Assembly: GCF_902859935.1 (NCBI RefSeq)
Contig: NZ_CADIKI010000019.1
Coordinates: 102,521-166,520 of the forward strand
Source: Paraburkholderia fynbosensis
Lineage (GTDB): Bacteria; Pseudomonadota; Gammaproteobacteria; Burkholderiales; Burkholderiaceae
Reading direction: 5' to 3'
Length of the DNA: 64,000 bases
Shown here: piece after piece, positions 1 through 8,660 of the stretch
Numbering within the stretch: the stretch's first letter is position 1
How the letters are laid out: each line of letters begins with the position of its first letter
The notes under the pieces: model-generated
Told to the model about the DNA's origin: nothing
Databases searched by the model: none
The model's input: only the letters and a program-made list of their open reading frames with translations
Position numbers and translations under genes: made by a program

Positions 1-89
1 GTGACGCGCAGCAGCGCGAATTGCCGCGCAACGGCGCGGTGGATGTGGATGCGAAGGAAAAAGCGCCGCGTTCCGGCGATTACCGCTAA
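1..89 (+). CDS. tatA: TatA, 3' end only
   Basis: Only the last 28 codons are in the window, read from position 3 and ending at TAA 87-89. The hydrophilic tail (ELPRNGAVDVDAKEK and beyond) resembles the C-terminus of Burkholderia TatA as I know it. It lies 39 bp upstream of tatB in the same direction, which matches the usual tatABC order. TatA forms the pore-like oligomers of the twin-arginine translocase. The membrane helix that would prove the identity is outside the window, so the call rests on context and the tail. Confidence 0.75.
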   Translation, partial: DAQQRELPRNGAVDVDAKEKAPRSGDYR

Positions 90-128
90 GCCGCGGCTCA
101 CCCGCGTTACTGACGGACATTCCACTTC

Positions 129-647
129 ATGCTGGACCTCGGTCTAACCAAGATGGCGCTGATCGGCGTCGTCGCGCTGGTCGTACTCGGACCGGAGCGC
201 CTGCCACGCGTCGCCCGCACGGCTGGCGCGCTGTTCGGCCGCGCGCAGCGGTATATCAACGACGTGAAGTCCGAAGTCACGCGCGAAATCGAGCTCGACG
301 AATTGCGGCGCATGAAGACCGAGTTCGAAACGGCCGCGAGCAATGTCGAAACCTCCGTTCAGGACAATCTGCGCAAGCACGAGAGCGAACTGAACGACGC
401 GTGGAACAGCGGCACGTCGGTGTCGCCGAGCATTGCCGGCGGCGCGCTCGAAGACGCCGGCAATTCGTCCTGGCAGAGCAGCACGCCGGCCACGGCGCCC
501 CGGCGCAAGAACTGGCGCGTCAAGCGGACCGCCATGCCCACCTGGTACAAACGCGCCACCACGCGTCGCACGCGCGTGCAATCGGGGGCGGCGCGTGTCG
601 CGCGGCATACGCCCGCCACGCTGCGTCGTCCGACGCGGTTCTTCTGA
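129..647 (+). CDS. tatB: Sec-independent translocase subunit TatB
   Basis: TatB (172 aa) works with TatC as the inner-membrane receptor that recognises twin-arginine signal peptides. The sequence starts with the typical short membrane helix at residues 6-20, followed by the family hinge and start of the amphipathic helix (GPERLPRVARTAG, residues 21-33). A charged helix and a long basic, low-complexity C-terminal tail follow. The length is normal for the family. It lies between the tatA fragment and tatC, which starts 34 bp downstream, so the three are probably one transcript. Confidence 0.95.
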   Translation: MLDLGLTKMALIGVVALVVLGPERLPRVARTAGALFGRAQRYINDVKSEVTREIELDELRRMKTEFETAASNVETSVQDNLRKHESELNDAWNSGTSVSPSIAGGALEDAGNSSWQSSTPATAPRRKNWRVKRTAMPTWYKRATTRRTRVQSGAARVARHTPATLRRPTRFF

Positions 648-681
648 TGATCAGAACGACAATCTCTAACCGAGGGCCGGT

Positions 682-1464
682 GTGAGCGACCCCCAGCATA
701 CCCAGAACGAAGGCACTGAAGAGACCTTCATTTCACACCTCGTCGAATTGCGCGACCGCATCATCCGCGCGGGGCTTGCCGTCATCGTGGTGTTCATCGG
801 ACTCGTCTATTGGGCGCCGGACATTTTCCGGCTGCTCGCACGTCCGCTGATGCAGAACCTGCCGAAGGACGGCAAGATGATCGTCACCGACGTCACCGGC
901 TCGTTTTTCGTGCCGATGAAGGTGACGATGCTGGTCGCACTCGTGATCGCGCTGCCCATCGTGCTGTACCAGATCTGGGCGTTCGTCGCGCCGGGGCTTT
1001 ATCAGCACGAGAAGAAGCTGGTGGTGCCGCTCGTCGCCAGCAGTTACACGCTGTTCCTGTGCGGGATGGCGTTCGCGTACTTCGTGGTGTTCCCGACCAT
1101 CTTTCGCGTGATGGCGCACTACAACGCGCCGCTCGGCGCGGAAATGACCACCGACATCGACAACTACCTGAGCTTCGTACTGACGATGTTCATCGCGTTC
1201 GGCGTGACATTCGAAGTGCCGATCGTCGTCGTGCTGCTGGTTCGCATGAACGTGGTCACGTTGAAGAAGCTCAAGGAGATCCGGCCGTATGTGATCGTCG
1301 GCGCGTTCGTGATCTCGGCCGTAGTGACGCCGCCGGACGTGTTCTCGCAACTGATCCTGGCGATTCCGCTGATCGTGCTGTACGAAGCGGGGATCATTGC
1401 TGCGCGCCTGATTGTCCGCAAGCAGCCGATCGTGGTCGAAGACGCGAGTTCTCCGCCGGGTTGA
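682..1464 (+). CDS. tatC: Sec-independent translocase subunit TatC
   Basis: TatC (260 aa) is the polytopic core of the Tat translocase and binds the twin-arginine motif. The protein has the conserved early segment (SHLVELRDRIIRA, about residues 19-31) and six hydrophobic segments, as usual for the family. The start is GTG at 682; the next in-frame ATG codons would cut into conserved sequence. It ends the tat operon, and a strong bidirectional hairpin terminator follows within 45 bp. The Rieske protein PetA, a standard Tat client, is encoded only 2.3 kb away. Confidence 0.96.
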   Translation: MSDPQHTQNEGTEETFISHLVELRDRIIRAGLAVIVVFIGLVYWAPDIFRLLARPLMQNLPKDGKMIVTDVTGSFFVPMKVTMLVALVIALPIVLYQIWAFVAPGLYQHEKKLVVPLVASSYTLFLCGMAFAYFVVFPTIFRVMAHYNAPLGAEMTTDIDNYLSFVLTMFIAFGVTFEVPIVVVLLVRMNVVTLKKLKEIRPYVIVGAFVISAVVTPPDVFSQLILAIPLIVLYEAGIIAARLIVRKQPIVVEDASSPPG

Positions 1465-1505
1465 ACTGCCACCCGCCGGGGCTTGCAGTAAGCAGGACCC
1501 GCGCA

Positions 1506-1546
1506 AAGCAAAAAGGGCAGCCCCTCGCGGACTGCCCTTTTTGCTT
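1506..1546. terminator. Bidirectional rho-independent terminator
   Basis: A perfect 15-bp inverted repeat (arms 1506-1520 and 1532-1546, 11-nt loop) carries A5 on one side and T5 on the other. It lies between convergent tatC and the DegS-like protease gene and can terminate both. Confidence 0.85.
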
Positions 1547-1606
1547 CCGGGGTCGGCTGGGCGCTCGCTATGCCCTGCGCGACCCGCTGCGTACTTTCCC
1601 TCTGCC

Positions 1607-2827
1607 TTAGCCTGCGTCGTCGTCCTGGTCGCCGCCGCCGTTATCTTCGACCGGCTGCTTCGGCGGGGGCGGGCGCTTGCCGATCGTCACGTCCACATCG
1701 ATCTCGCGGCCCTTGCGCACCAGATGCACCTTCGCGGCCGTGCCCGGCTTGATCTGCGCGATGACGTTCAGCAAGCGCGTGGTGTCGGTGATTTCCTGGC
1801 CGTTCACGCTCATCAGGATGTCGCCCGGCTTGACGCCCGCGCGGTCCGCAGGGCCGCCCTTCAGCACGCCGGCAACGATCGCGCCCGACTTCTGATCGAG
1901 CCCAAACGACTCCGCGATCTCCGGCGTCACGTCCTGCGGCTCGACGCCGATCCAGCCGCGCGTGACCGTACCTGTGGTGATGATGCTCTCCAGCACACTG
2001 CGCGCGGTCGACACGGGGATCGCAAAGCCGATCCCGAGCGAGCCGCCCGAGCGCGAATAGATCGCCGTGTTGATGCCCAGCAGATTGCCGTTCTCGTCGA
2101 CGAGAGCGCCGCCCGAGTTGCCCGGGTTGATCGCCGCGTCGGTCTGAATGAAGTTTTCGAACGTGTTGATGCCGAGGTGATTGCGCCCGAGTGCGCTGAC
2201 GATGCCCATCGTCACCGTCTGGCCGACGCCGAACGGATTGCCGATCGCGAGCACCACGTCGCCGACGCGCGTCTGGTCCATGCGGCCCAGCGTGATGGTA
2301 GGCAGGTTGGTCATGTTGACCTTGAGCACGGCCAGATCCGTTTCAGGATCGATGCCGATCACCTTGGCGTTGGTGGTGCGGCCGTCGGCCAGCGCGATTT
2401 CGATCTGATCGGCGCCGTCCACGACGTGCTGGTTCGTTAGAATGTAACCTTCCGAACTCACTATCACTCCGGAGCCGAGGTTGGATGCCGGTTGCTCCTG
2501 CTGATTGCGTTTGTTCTTGTCGCCGAAGAAATAACGGAACAGCGGATCTTTGGCACGCGGATCGGGCGGCAGTGAGCCATCCTTGCTGGAGAACACATTG
2601 ACGACCGCGGGCATGGCCTTTTGCGCGGCATCCGCGTATGACGCCTGGGCGGGGCCGCTGCCGATGCCTGGCGCCACTTCCCGCAGGGCGACGATCGGTT
2701 CGGCGAGTTGCTTGCCGAATTGCCCTTGACGCTGGAGCCACTGCGGTTTGAGGGTCGCAATGATGAACATCAGCGCCAACAGCACAGTCACCGCTTGGGC
2801 AAAGAACAGCCAAAAGCGTCTAAGCAT
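1607..2827 (-). CDS. DegS-like membrane-anchored serine protease with one PDZ domain
   Basis: This 406-aa protein belongs to the HtrA/DegP (S1C) family of periplasmic quality-control proteases. Residues 6-25 form an N-terminal anchor. The trypsin-like domain carries the triad His134 (NQHVVDG), Asp164 (PETDLAVL) and Ser238 (NPGNSGG). A single PDZ domain follows at about residues 290-385. One PDZ and an anchor match DegS/AlgW rather than soluble two-PDZ DegP/DegQ, so it may sense misfolded envelope proteins and cleave an anti-sigma factor; that role is inferred. The C-terminus is rich in Pro, Lys and Asp. Its start codon is only 19 bp from that of divergent nif3. Confidence 0.9.
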   Translation of the reverse strand: MLRRFWLFFAQAVTVLLALMFIIATLKPQWLQRQGQFGKQLAEPIVALREVAPGIGSGPAQASYADAAQKAMPAVVNVFSSKDGSLPPDPRAKDPLFRYFFGDKNKRNQQEQPASNLGSGVIVSSEGYILTNQHVVDGADQIEIALADGRTTNAKVIGIDPETDLAVLKVNMTNLPTITLGRMDQTRVGDVVLAIGNPFGVGQTVTMGIVSALGRNHLGINTFENFIQTDAAINPGNSGGALVDENGNLLGINTAIYSRSGGSLGIGFAIPVSTARSVLESIITTGTVTRGWIGVEPQDVTPEIAESFGLDQKSGAIVAGVLKGGPADRAGVKPGDILMSVNGQEITDTTRLLNVIAQIKPGTAAKVHLVRKGREIDVDVTIGKRPPPPKQPVEDNGGGDQDDDAG

Positions 2828-2846
2828 CTGAAGACTAGAGGTTTAT

Positions 2847-3593
2847 ATGGATCGGATCGAACTTGAATTGTACTTGAACAATCTTCTTGAAACCGCGCGC
2901 TTCAAGGACTATTGCCCCAATGGATTGCAGGTCGAAGGGCGGCGCCGGATCAATAAACTCGCGACCGGCGTGACCGCGTCGGTGGCCTTCCTGGAGGCCG
3001 CGCTCGACTGGGGCGCGGACGCCGTGCTGGTCCACCACGGCTACTTCTGGCGCAACGAAGAGCCGCAGATCACCGGGCGCAAACATGCGCGCCTGAAACT
3101 GCTGATCGGCAATGACCTGAACCTGTTCGCCTATCACCTGCCGCTCGACGACCACCCCGAGTTCGGCAACAACGCGCAGATCGGCGCGAAGATGGGCTGG
3201 ATCAGCGACGCGCGCTTCGGCGAGAACGGTCTCGGCTGGCTCGCCACTTTTCCGATGCCGATCACGCTCGCGCACTTCACTGCGGAAATCGAGCAGACAC
3301 TCGGCCGCACGCCGCTCGTGTTCGGCGATCCGGACCGCGAACTGCGGCGCGTGGGCTGGTGCACGGGCGCCGCGCAAGGCATGTTCGACGCGGCGATCAA
3401 CGCGGGCGCCGACGTCTACCTGACCGGCGAAGTCTCGGAGTCAATAATGCATACGTCGGCGGAGAGCGGCGTCGCCTTTCTCGCGGCCGGACATCATGCA
3501 ACCGAGCGCTTCGGCGTGCAGGCGGTGGGCAAGCACCTGTCCGAGCAGTTCGATATGGAACACCTCTTTATCGATATCCCTAATCCAGTTTGA
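2847..3593 (+). CDS. Nif3-like dinuclear metal centre protein
   Basis: This 248-aa protein is a member of the Nif3/YbgI (DUF34) family, toroidal hexamers with a two-metal site. Recognisable family segments are YCPNGLQVEG near the N-terminus, VHHGYFW (metal-binding His pair) and GHHATERFGV near the C-terminus. The length is typical of the bacterial short form. The biochemical role of the family is still debated; GTP cyclohydrolase-like and metal-chaperone activities have been proposed. An AGAGG just upstream supports the ATG at 2847. Confidence 0.92.
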   Translation: MDRIELELYLNNLLETARFKDYCPNGLQVEGRRRINKLATGVTASVAFLEAALDWGADAVLVHHGYFWRNEEPQITGRKHARLKLLIGNDLNLFAYHLPLDDHPEFGNNAQIGAKMGWISDARFGENGLGWLATFPMPITLAHFTAEIEQTLGRTPLVFGDPDRELRRVGWCTGAAQGMFDAAINAGADVYLTGEVSESIMHTSAESGVAFLAAGHHATERFGVQAVGKHLSEQFDMEHLFIDIPNPV

Positions 3594-3813
3594 ATTGCGA
3601 TTTGCATTAAAGAAGAAAAAGGCGCGAATAACGCAGAGGGTGCTTAAAAGGAGGTACAAAAAAGTTTGCGATCCGTACGGAGAAACCCTGAGTTATCAAG
3701 GGCTTCGCACGGTTTTTGGCAATCGGCCCTTGTAAATGGCGACTCCATTCGCGCAAACTAGCGGCGGTAGAAGCGACGTGAAGGAAAAATCCAACTCAGA
3801 AGTGGGGCCTGTG

Positions 3814-4437
3814 ATGCGAGACAAGGAAGATGAACGCGTCGTCGACGGCAGCCGCCGTAACTGGCTGGTAGCGACGACCGTAGCAGGTGGCATCGGAGGT
3901 GTTGCCATTGTCGTACCCTTTGTTAGTTCGTTTGCACCATCTGAAAAGGCCAAGGCAGCAGGCGCCCCGGTCGAAGTCGATATCAGCAATCTCAAGCCCG
4001 GCGACATGATGACCGTCGCCTGGCGTGGCAAGCCGGTGTGGATCATCAACCGCACGGACCAGATGCTCGCCGATGTCCAGAAAGCCGATAACCAGGTAGC
4101 GGATCCTCTCAGCAAGAATCCCTTTTCGATGCCGTTACCGGAGTACTGCAACAACGAATTCCGTTCACGCGCCGAGAACAAGCATCTTCTAGTCGCCGTC
4201 GCCGTGTGCACCCATCTGGGCTGTACGCCGACGCCGCGCTTCCAGCCGGGCGCGCAGCCCAATCTTCCGGACGACTGGCCAGGCGGCTTCCTGTGCCCGT
4301 GCCACGGCTCGACCTACGACATGGCCGGCCGCGTCTTCAAGAACAAACCCGCGCCGCAAAACCTCGATATCCCGCGCTTCATGTTCACGTCGGCCACCGG
4401 CCTCGTGATCGGGAAGGACGAGAAAGGAGAAGCGTAA
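3814..4437 (+). CDS. petA: Ubiquinol-cytochrome c reductase, Rieske iron-sulfur subunit
   Basis: PetA carries the [2Fe-2S] cluster of the cytochrome bc1 complex, moving electrons from ubiquinol to cytochrome c1. The cluster-binding boxes CTHLGC and CPCHGSTYD are both present. The N-terminus has a twin-arginine type anchor (SRRNWLVAT followed by a hydrophobic stretch), matching Tat-dependent insertion. I chose ATG 3814 (207 aa), after GTGGGG at a suitable distance, because relatives begin MRDKEDERV; an in-frame ATG at 3736 would add 26 residues with no good ribosome-binding site. The stop overlaps the petB start. Confidence 0.95.
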   Translation: MRDKEDERVVDGSRRNWLVATTVAGGIGGVAIVVPFVSSFAPSEKAKAAGAPVEVDISNLKPGDMMTVAWRGKPVWIINRTDQMLADVQKADNQVADPLSKNPFSMPLPEYCNNEFRSRAENKHLLVAVAVCTHLGCTPTPRFQPGAQPNLPDDWPGGFLCPCHGSTYDMAGRVFKNKPAPQNLDIPRFMFTSATGLVIGKDEKGEA

Positions 4438-5816
4438 TGGCGAGCGACCACGAAGTAGAGACGACCGGGCTGGCCGGCTGGATCGACCGGCGCTTCCCGA
4501 TGACTTCCACCTGGAAGAAGCACGTTTCCGAGTACTACGCGCCGAAGAACTTCAACTTCTGGTACTTCTTCGGTTCACTCGCACTGCTGGTGCTGGTCAA
4601 CCAGATCGTCACCGGCATCTTCCTCACGATGAACTACAAACCCGACGCGACGCTCGCGTTCTCGTCGGTCGAGTACATCATGCGCGAGGTGCCGTGGGGC
4701 TGGCTGATCCGCTATATGCACTCCACCGGCGCGTCGATGTTTTTTGTCGTGGTGTATCTGCACATGTTCCGCGGGCTGATGTACGGCTCGTACCGCAAGC
4801 CGCGCGAACTGGTGTGGATCTTCGGCTGCCTGATCTTCCTGAGCCTGATGGCCGAGGCGTTCTTCGGCTATCTGCTGCCATGGGGGCAGATGTCGTTCTG
4901 GGGCGCGCAGGTGATCGTCAACCTGTTCTCAGCGATCCCGTTCATCGGCCCGGATCTGTCGCTGTGGATTCGCGGCGACTACGTGGTCTCGGACGTCACG
5001 CTGAACCGCTTCTTCGCGTTTCATGTGATCGCGATTCCGCTGGTGCTGGTGGGCCTCGTGATCGCCCACCTGGTCGCGCTGCATGAAGTGGGGTCGAACA
5101 ACCCGGACGGCATCGAGATCAAGGCGAAGAAAGGCCCGGACGGCGTGCCGCTCGACGGCATTCCGTTCCACCCGTTCTACTCGGTGCACGACTTCATGGG
5201 CGTGACGGTGTTCCTGCTGATCTTCGCGGCGATCATCTTCTTCGCGCCGGAGATGGGCGGCTACTTCCTCGAAGCCAACAACTTCGTGCCGGCCAATCCG
5301 CTGCAAACGCCGCCGGAAATCGCGCCGGTGTGGTACTTCACAGCCTTCTACGCGATGCTGCGCGCCACCACCGATCCGTTCAAGATCGTGCTGATGATCG
5401 TGATCGCGCTGCTCGGCCTGCTCGCGCTGGTGCGCGCGCGCGGCAAGTGGAAGCTCGGCTTGCCCGCGCTCGCGGTGCTGGTGATACTGGCGATGGCCTT
5501 CACCGAGTCGAAGTTCTGGGGCGTGGTGGTGATGGGCAGCGCGGTGATCTCGCTGTTCTTCCTGCCGTGGCTCGATCACTCGCCGGTGAAATCGATCCGC
5601 TACCGGCCCTTTTTTCACAAGGTGTTCTACGGGATCTTCGTGCTTGCTTTCCTGACGTTGGGCTTCCTCGGCACCAGGCCGCCGTCGCCTGCCTCGACGT
5701 TGATTGCTCAGGTGTGCGCGCTGATCTATTTCGCGTTTTTCCTCGGCATGCCGTTCTGGACTCGGCTTGGCAAGTTCAAGCAGCCGCCCGAACGGGTGCG
5801 GTTCAAGCCTCACTAA
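4437..5816 (+). CDS. petB: Ubiquinol-cytochrome c reductase, cytochrome b subunit
   Basis: Cytochrome b (459 aa) is the membrane core of the bc1 complex and holds both b hemes and the Qo and Qi quinone sites. Paired heme-ligand histidines are visible in the helix containing HSTGASMFFVVVYLH and in the one containing FHVIAIPLVLVGLVIAH. The Qo motif reads PVWY where mitochondria have PEWY. The start ATG 4437 overlaps the petA stop (TAATG), indicating translational coupling. The protein is longer than a minimal 8-helix cytochrome b, with extra hydrophobic segments at the C-terminus. Confidence 0.97.
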   Translation: MASDHEVETTGLAGWIDRRFPMTSTWKKHVSEYYAPKNFNFWYFFGSLALLVLVNQIVTGIFLTMNYKPDATLAFSSVEYIMREVPWGWLIRYMHSTGASMFFVVVYLHMFRGLMYGSYRKPRELVWIFGCLIFLSLMAEAFFGYLLPWGQMSFWGAQVIVNLFSAIPFIGPDLSLWIRGDYVVSDVTLNRFFAFHVIAIPLVLVGLVIAHLVALHEVGSNNPDGIEIKAKKGPDGVPLDGIPFHPFYSVHDFMGVTVFLLIFAAIIFFAPEMGGYFLEANNFVPANPLQTPPEIAPVWYFTAFYAMLRATTDPFKIVLMIVIALLGLLALVRARGKWKLGLPALAVLVILAMAFTESKFWGVVVMGSAVISLFFLPWLDHSPVKSIRYRPFFHKVFYGIFVLAFLTLGFLGTRPPSPASTLIAQVCALIYFAFFLGMPFWTRLGKFKQPPERVRFKPH

Positions 5817-5838
5817 TCGCGAGCCAGGAGAACACGAA

Positions 5839-6594
5839 ATGAAGAAACTGCTTTCGACGTGCGCGCTGATCGGCGCGACACTGCTCGCGGTGCTGGCCGC
5901 TCCGGCTTACGCGGACGAGAATTTCCATCTCGACCGCGCGCCGGATAACGCGGAGAATTTCGCTTCTTTGCAGCACGGCGCGCAATTGTTTGTAAACTAC
6001 TGCCTGAATTGCCACAGTGCGAGTTTGATGCGCTACAACCGCCTGACCGATATCGGCATAACGCCGAGCGAAATTCAGACGAACCTGCTCTTCACCACCG
6101 ACAAGGTCGGCAACACGATGACCGTGGCGATGCGCCCGGACGACGCGAAAGCGTGGTTCGGGGCGGCGCCGCCGGATCTGTCGGTGGAAGCGCGGGCGCG
6201 GGGCAAGGACTGGCTCTACACGTATTTGCGCAGTTTTTATCGCGACAATACGCGGCCCACCGGCTGGAACAATATGGTGTATGAGAACGTGAGCATGCCT
6301 CACGTACTGTGGCAGCTCCAGGGGCAACGTGCAGCGAAGTTCGGTGACGAAACGGACGAAAAAACTGGCGAGACGGTACACAAATTTGTCGGCTTCCAGC
6401 AGCTCACTCCGGGGACGATGTCGCCGGTAGATTATGATTCTGCTGTGGCCGACCTCGTGTCGTACCTGTCATGGATGTCCGAACCGACGCAGAAAACCCG
6501 CAAACAGCTTGGCGTGTGGGTGCTGCTGTTCCTCGGTATCCTGAGCTTTTTCGCCTGGCGACTGAACGCCGCGTACTGGAAACATATCAAATAA
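5839..6594 (+). CDS. petC: Ubiquinol-cytochrome c reductase, cytochrome c1 subunit
   Basis: Cytochrome c1 (251 aa) accepts electrons from the Rieske centre and passes them to soluble cytochrome c in the periplasm. A Sec signal peptide covers about residues 1-25 (ends APAYA). The heme c site CLNCH is at residues 55-59. A hydrophobic anchor near the C-terminus (VLLFLGILSFFAW) holds it in the membrane. The ATG at 5839 follows AGGAG at a proper distance; the gene lies 22 bp after petB. It completes the petABC operon. Confidence 0.97.
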   Translation: MKKLLSTCALIGATLLAVLAAPAYADENFHLDRAPDNAENFASLQHGAQLFVNYCLNCHSASLMRYNRLTDIGITPSEIQTNLLFTTDKVGNTMTVAMRPDDAKAWFGAAPPDLSVEARARGKDWLYTYLRSFYRDNTRPTGWNNMVYENVSMPHVLWQLQGQRAAKFGDETDEKTGETVHKFVGFQQLTPGTMSPVDYDSAVADLVSYLSWMSEPTQKTRKQLGVWVLLFLGILSFFAWRLNAAYWKHIK

Positions 6595-6689
6595 TCACGC
6601 CGTCACCCGGCGTGGGGCCGGCGCCAGGAGAAACCTGCTGAACGGTTTTTCCGTGCGCTGGCCCTTCAGCTTTTTGAGGAAACGTAAAC

Positions 6690-7301
6690 ATGATGGTTCT
6701 GTATTCCGGCACAACTTGCCCGTTCTCCCAGCGTTGCCGGCTGGTGTTGTTCGAAAAGGGCATGGACTTCGAAATCCGCGACGTCGACCTGTTTAACAAG
6801 CCGGAAGACATCGCCGTGATGAATCCGTATGGTCAAGTGCCGATTCTCGTCGAACGGGACCTGATTCTGTACGAATCGAACATCATCAACGAGTACATCG
6901 ACGAGCGCTTCCCGCATCCGCAACTGATGCCGGCCGATCCGGTGCAGCGCGCCCGCGCCCGTCTGTTCCTGCTGAACTTCGAAAAGGAACTGTTCGTGCA
7001 CGTCGGCACGCTCGAAAACGAGAAGGGCAAGGCCGCCGAGAAAAATCACGAGAAGGCCCGTCTCGCGATCCGCGATCGCCTGACGCAGCTCGCGCCGATC
7101 TTCCTGAAGAACAAGTACATGCTCGGCGAAGAGTTCTCGATGCTCGACGTCGCGATCGCACCGCTCCTGTGGCGTCTGGATCACTACGGCATCGAGCTGT
7201 CGAAGAACGCCGCACCGCTGATGAAGTACGCCGAGCGCATTTTCAGCCGCCCGGCTTATATCGAAGCGCTGACGCCTTCGGAAAAGGTGATGCGTCGTTG
7301 A
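6690..7301 (+). CDS. sspA: Stringent starvation protein A (glutathione S-transferase fold)
   Basis: SspA (203 aa) is an RNA-polymerase-associated regulator with a glutathione S-transferase fold. The N-terminal thioredoxin-like domain begins LYSGTTCPFSQRCRLVLFEK, and the cis-Pro region reads NPYGQVPILVERDLILYES. The helical C-terminal domain ends in EKVMRR. GAGGA precedes the ATG at 6690. It sits between petC and sspB, the classical sspA-sspB pair, and the order pet-sspA-sspB is conserved in beta-proteobacteria. Enzymatic GST activity is not expected for this family. Confidence 0.94.
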   Translation: MMVLYSGTTCPFSQRCRLVLFEKGMDFEIRDVDLFNKPEDIAVMNPYGQVPILVERDLILYESNIINEYIDERFPHPQLMPADPVQRARARLFLLNFEKELFVHVGTLENEKGKAAEKNHEKARLAIRDRLTQLAPIFLKNKYMLGEEFSMLDVAIAPLLWRLDHYGIELSKNAAPLMKYAERIFSRPAYIEALTPSEKVMRR

Positions 7302-7369
7302 GTTTGGCTTTGGGGTGAGGGCACCGCGCAGCTCGTTGCGCGGGCCCGAGCCCGGTAAGAGGACTGTTG

Positions 7370-7891
7370 ATGCAAGAGATTTCCACGAAGCCTTACCTGC
7401 TGCGCGCGCTCTACGAATGGTGCACGGACAACGGCTATACGCCGCACATCGCGGTCCGGGTCGACAATCAGACGCGCGTGCCGCGTCAGTTCGTGCGCGA
7501 CAACGAGATCGTGTTGAACATCAGCTTCGAGGCGACCAGCCAGTTGCAGATGGGCAACGAGTGGATCGAGTTCAGCGCGCGTTTCTCCGGCAAGTCGCAC
7601 AAGATCGAGGTGCCGGTCGCGAATATTCTCGCGATCTATGCGCGCGAAAACGGGCAGGGTATGGCGTTTCCGGTCGAGTCGGCGGGCGGCGAAGCGCAGG
7701 ATTCCGGCGCCGATGCGGTCCCGGCGGACGAGGCCGCAGCGCCGGCTGCACCCGCAGCGCCGCGCGCGGTCGAGACGTCGCCAGCGAGTGACACAACTGC
7801 GGCGAAGGCGGATAGCGCGACGAACGTCCCCCAGCCGGACGATGATGGTTCGAAAGGTGGCGGAAGGGCTCGCCTCAAGATCGTAAAATGA
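7370..7891 (+). CDS. sspB: ClpXP protease specificity-enhancing factor SspB
   Basis: SspB (173 aa from ATG 7370) binds ssrA-tagged peptides and delivers them to ClpXP. The folded N-terminal part (TKPYLLRALYEWCTDNGYTP onward, about residues 5-110) is the substrate-binding domain. A long Ala/Pro/Asp-rich linker follows, and the tail GGRARLKIVK matches the short ClpX-binding (XB) motif at the C-terminus of E. coli SspB. AAGAGGA lies 6 bp before the ATG. A TTG three bases upstream is a less likely start. Confidence 0.95.
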   Translation: MQEISTKPYLLRALYEWCTDNGYTPHIAVRVDNQTRVPRQFVRDNEIVLNISFEATSQLQMGNEWIEFSARFSGKSHKIEVPVANILAIYARENGQGMAFPVESAGGEAQDSGADAVPADEAAAPAAPAAPRAVETSPASDTTAAKADSATNVPQPDDDGSKGGGRARLKIVK

Positions 7892-7910
7892 AGTAGAATC
7901 ACGGCCTCAC

Positions 7911-7986
7911 GCCGGCTTAGCTCATCAGGTAGAGCGCTTGACTTGTAATCATGAGGTGGCGGGTTCGAGTCCTGCAGCCGGCACCA
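7911..7986 (+). tRNA. tRNA-Thr (anticodon TGT)
   Basis: The 76-nt sequence folds as a cloverleaf: acceptor GCCGGCT paired with AGCCGGC, D-arm with GCTCATCAGGTAGAGC, anticodon loop CTTGTAA (anticodon TGT, reading ACA), T-arm with GGGTTCGAGTCCT, and an encoded CCA end. The anticodon stem has one T-T mismatch. It lies just downstream of sspB and is followed by a strong terminator. Confidence 0.95.
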
Positions 7987-7994
7987 GTAGTACG

Positions 7995-8032
7995 AAACGG
8001 GGTTTCTGTTCGATCAGAAACCCCGTTTTTTT
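7995..8032 (+). terminator. Rho-independent terminator after tRNA-Thr
   Basis: A 14-bp perfect stem (7995-8008 with 8015-8028) with a 6-nt loop ends in a T7 run. It probably ends the sspA-sspB-tRNA transcript. Confidence 0.9.
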
Positions 8033-8179
8033 ATTTGCGGGTCCGCAATTCAAATTCATTGGGCGTGCGATTAACCTGGTCATGCCGGGATGCATAAATG
8101 GTCGTATTGCGGATGGAAACGAGCTTGAATGCGTTGAACGCCAAAAGATGACTAATGGCCATTAAACGTTAAAAAGACA

Positions 8180-8207
8180 AGTTGCGGACCGCGACGGGTC
8201 CGCAACT
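8180..8207. repeat. Perfect 11-bp inverted repeat hairpin
   Basis: Arms 8180-8190 and 8197-8207 pair perfectly around a 6-nt loop. No T-run follows, so it is not a standard terminator. The right arm repeats an 11-bp word, CGGGTCCGCAA, that also occurs at 8038-8048, itself inside a small palindrome. Confidence 0.6.
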
Positions 8208-8660
8208 GAAGGACGCCCTATTTGTCTGACTGCGGACGCTAGGCGATTACCACGCCACGCCACTTTTTGATCTCTCAGGTTCTTTTTTTCAGCCATATGG
8301 CTACTAGTGAGAACTATACCGAGAGGATAGGCGTCTGTCTATTTTGCTCATTGAAATCGATGTTAAAACCTCACGCTACGCAATAGGCCGTCGATTCTCT
8401 ATTTATGCATTTTGCATATTTTCGGCATTAAAGCCTTTCTGTCCCACCAAATGAATATTGGATCGGCGTCGAGAAAACAACGTGTATCGCAATTGTCGTT
8501 GCAGGCCGGCTTGGTGATTGAAGTGCCTTTGCCGTGCGATGGTGCCGACAGCACGCTGGGATCGCTCATGCCTTTCGCCATCAAGGCCGCCGGCTGGACC
8601 TATCGAGCCTTTGCGTACAGCATCGGTGAGACCGGCAACGGCTCAAAATCACCATATCTC

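Noticed and set aside
4206..4436. In-frame upstream extension of petB
   Set aside because: It overlaps the petA Rieske-cluster codons in another frame; the TAATG junction gives the natural start.
8270..8300. CTCTCAGGTT followed by a T-rich stretch, reminiscent of the end of a glycine riboswitch
   Set aside because: The rest of the riboswitch consensus is absent and no glycine gene follows.
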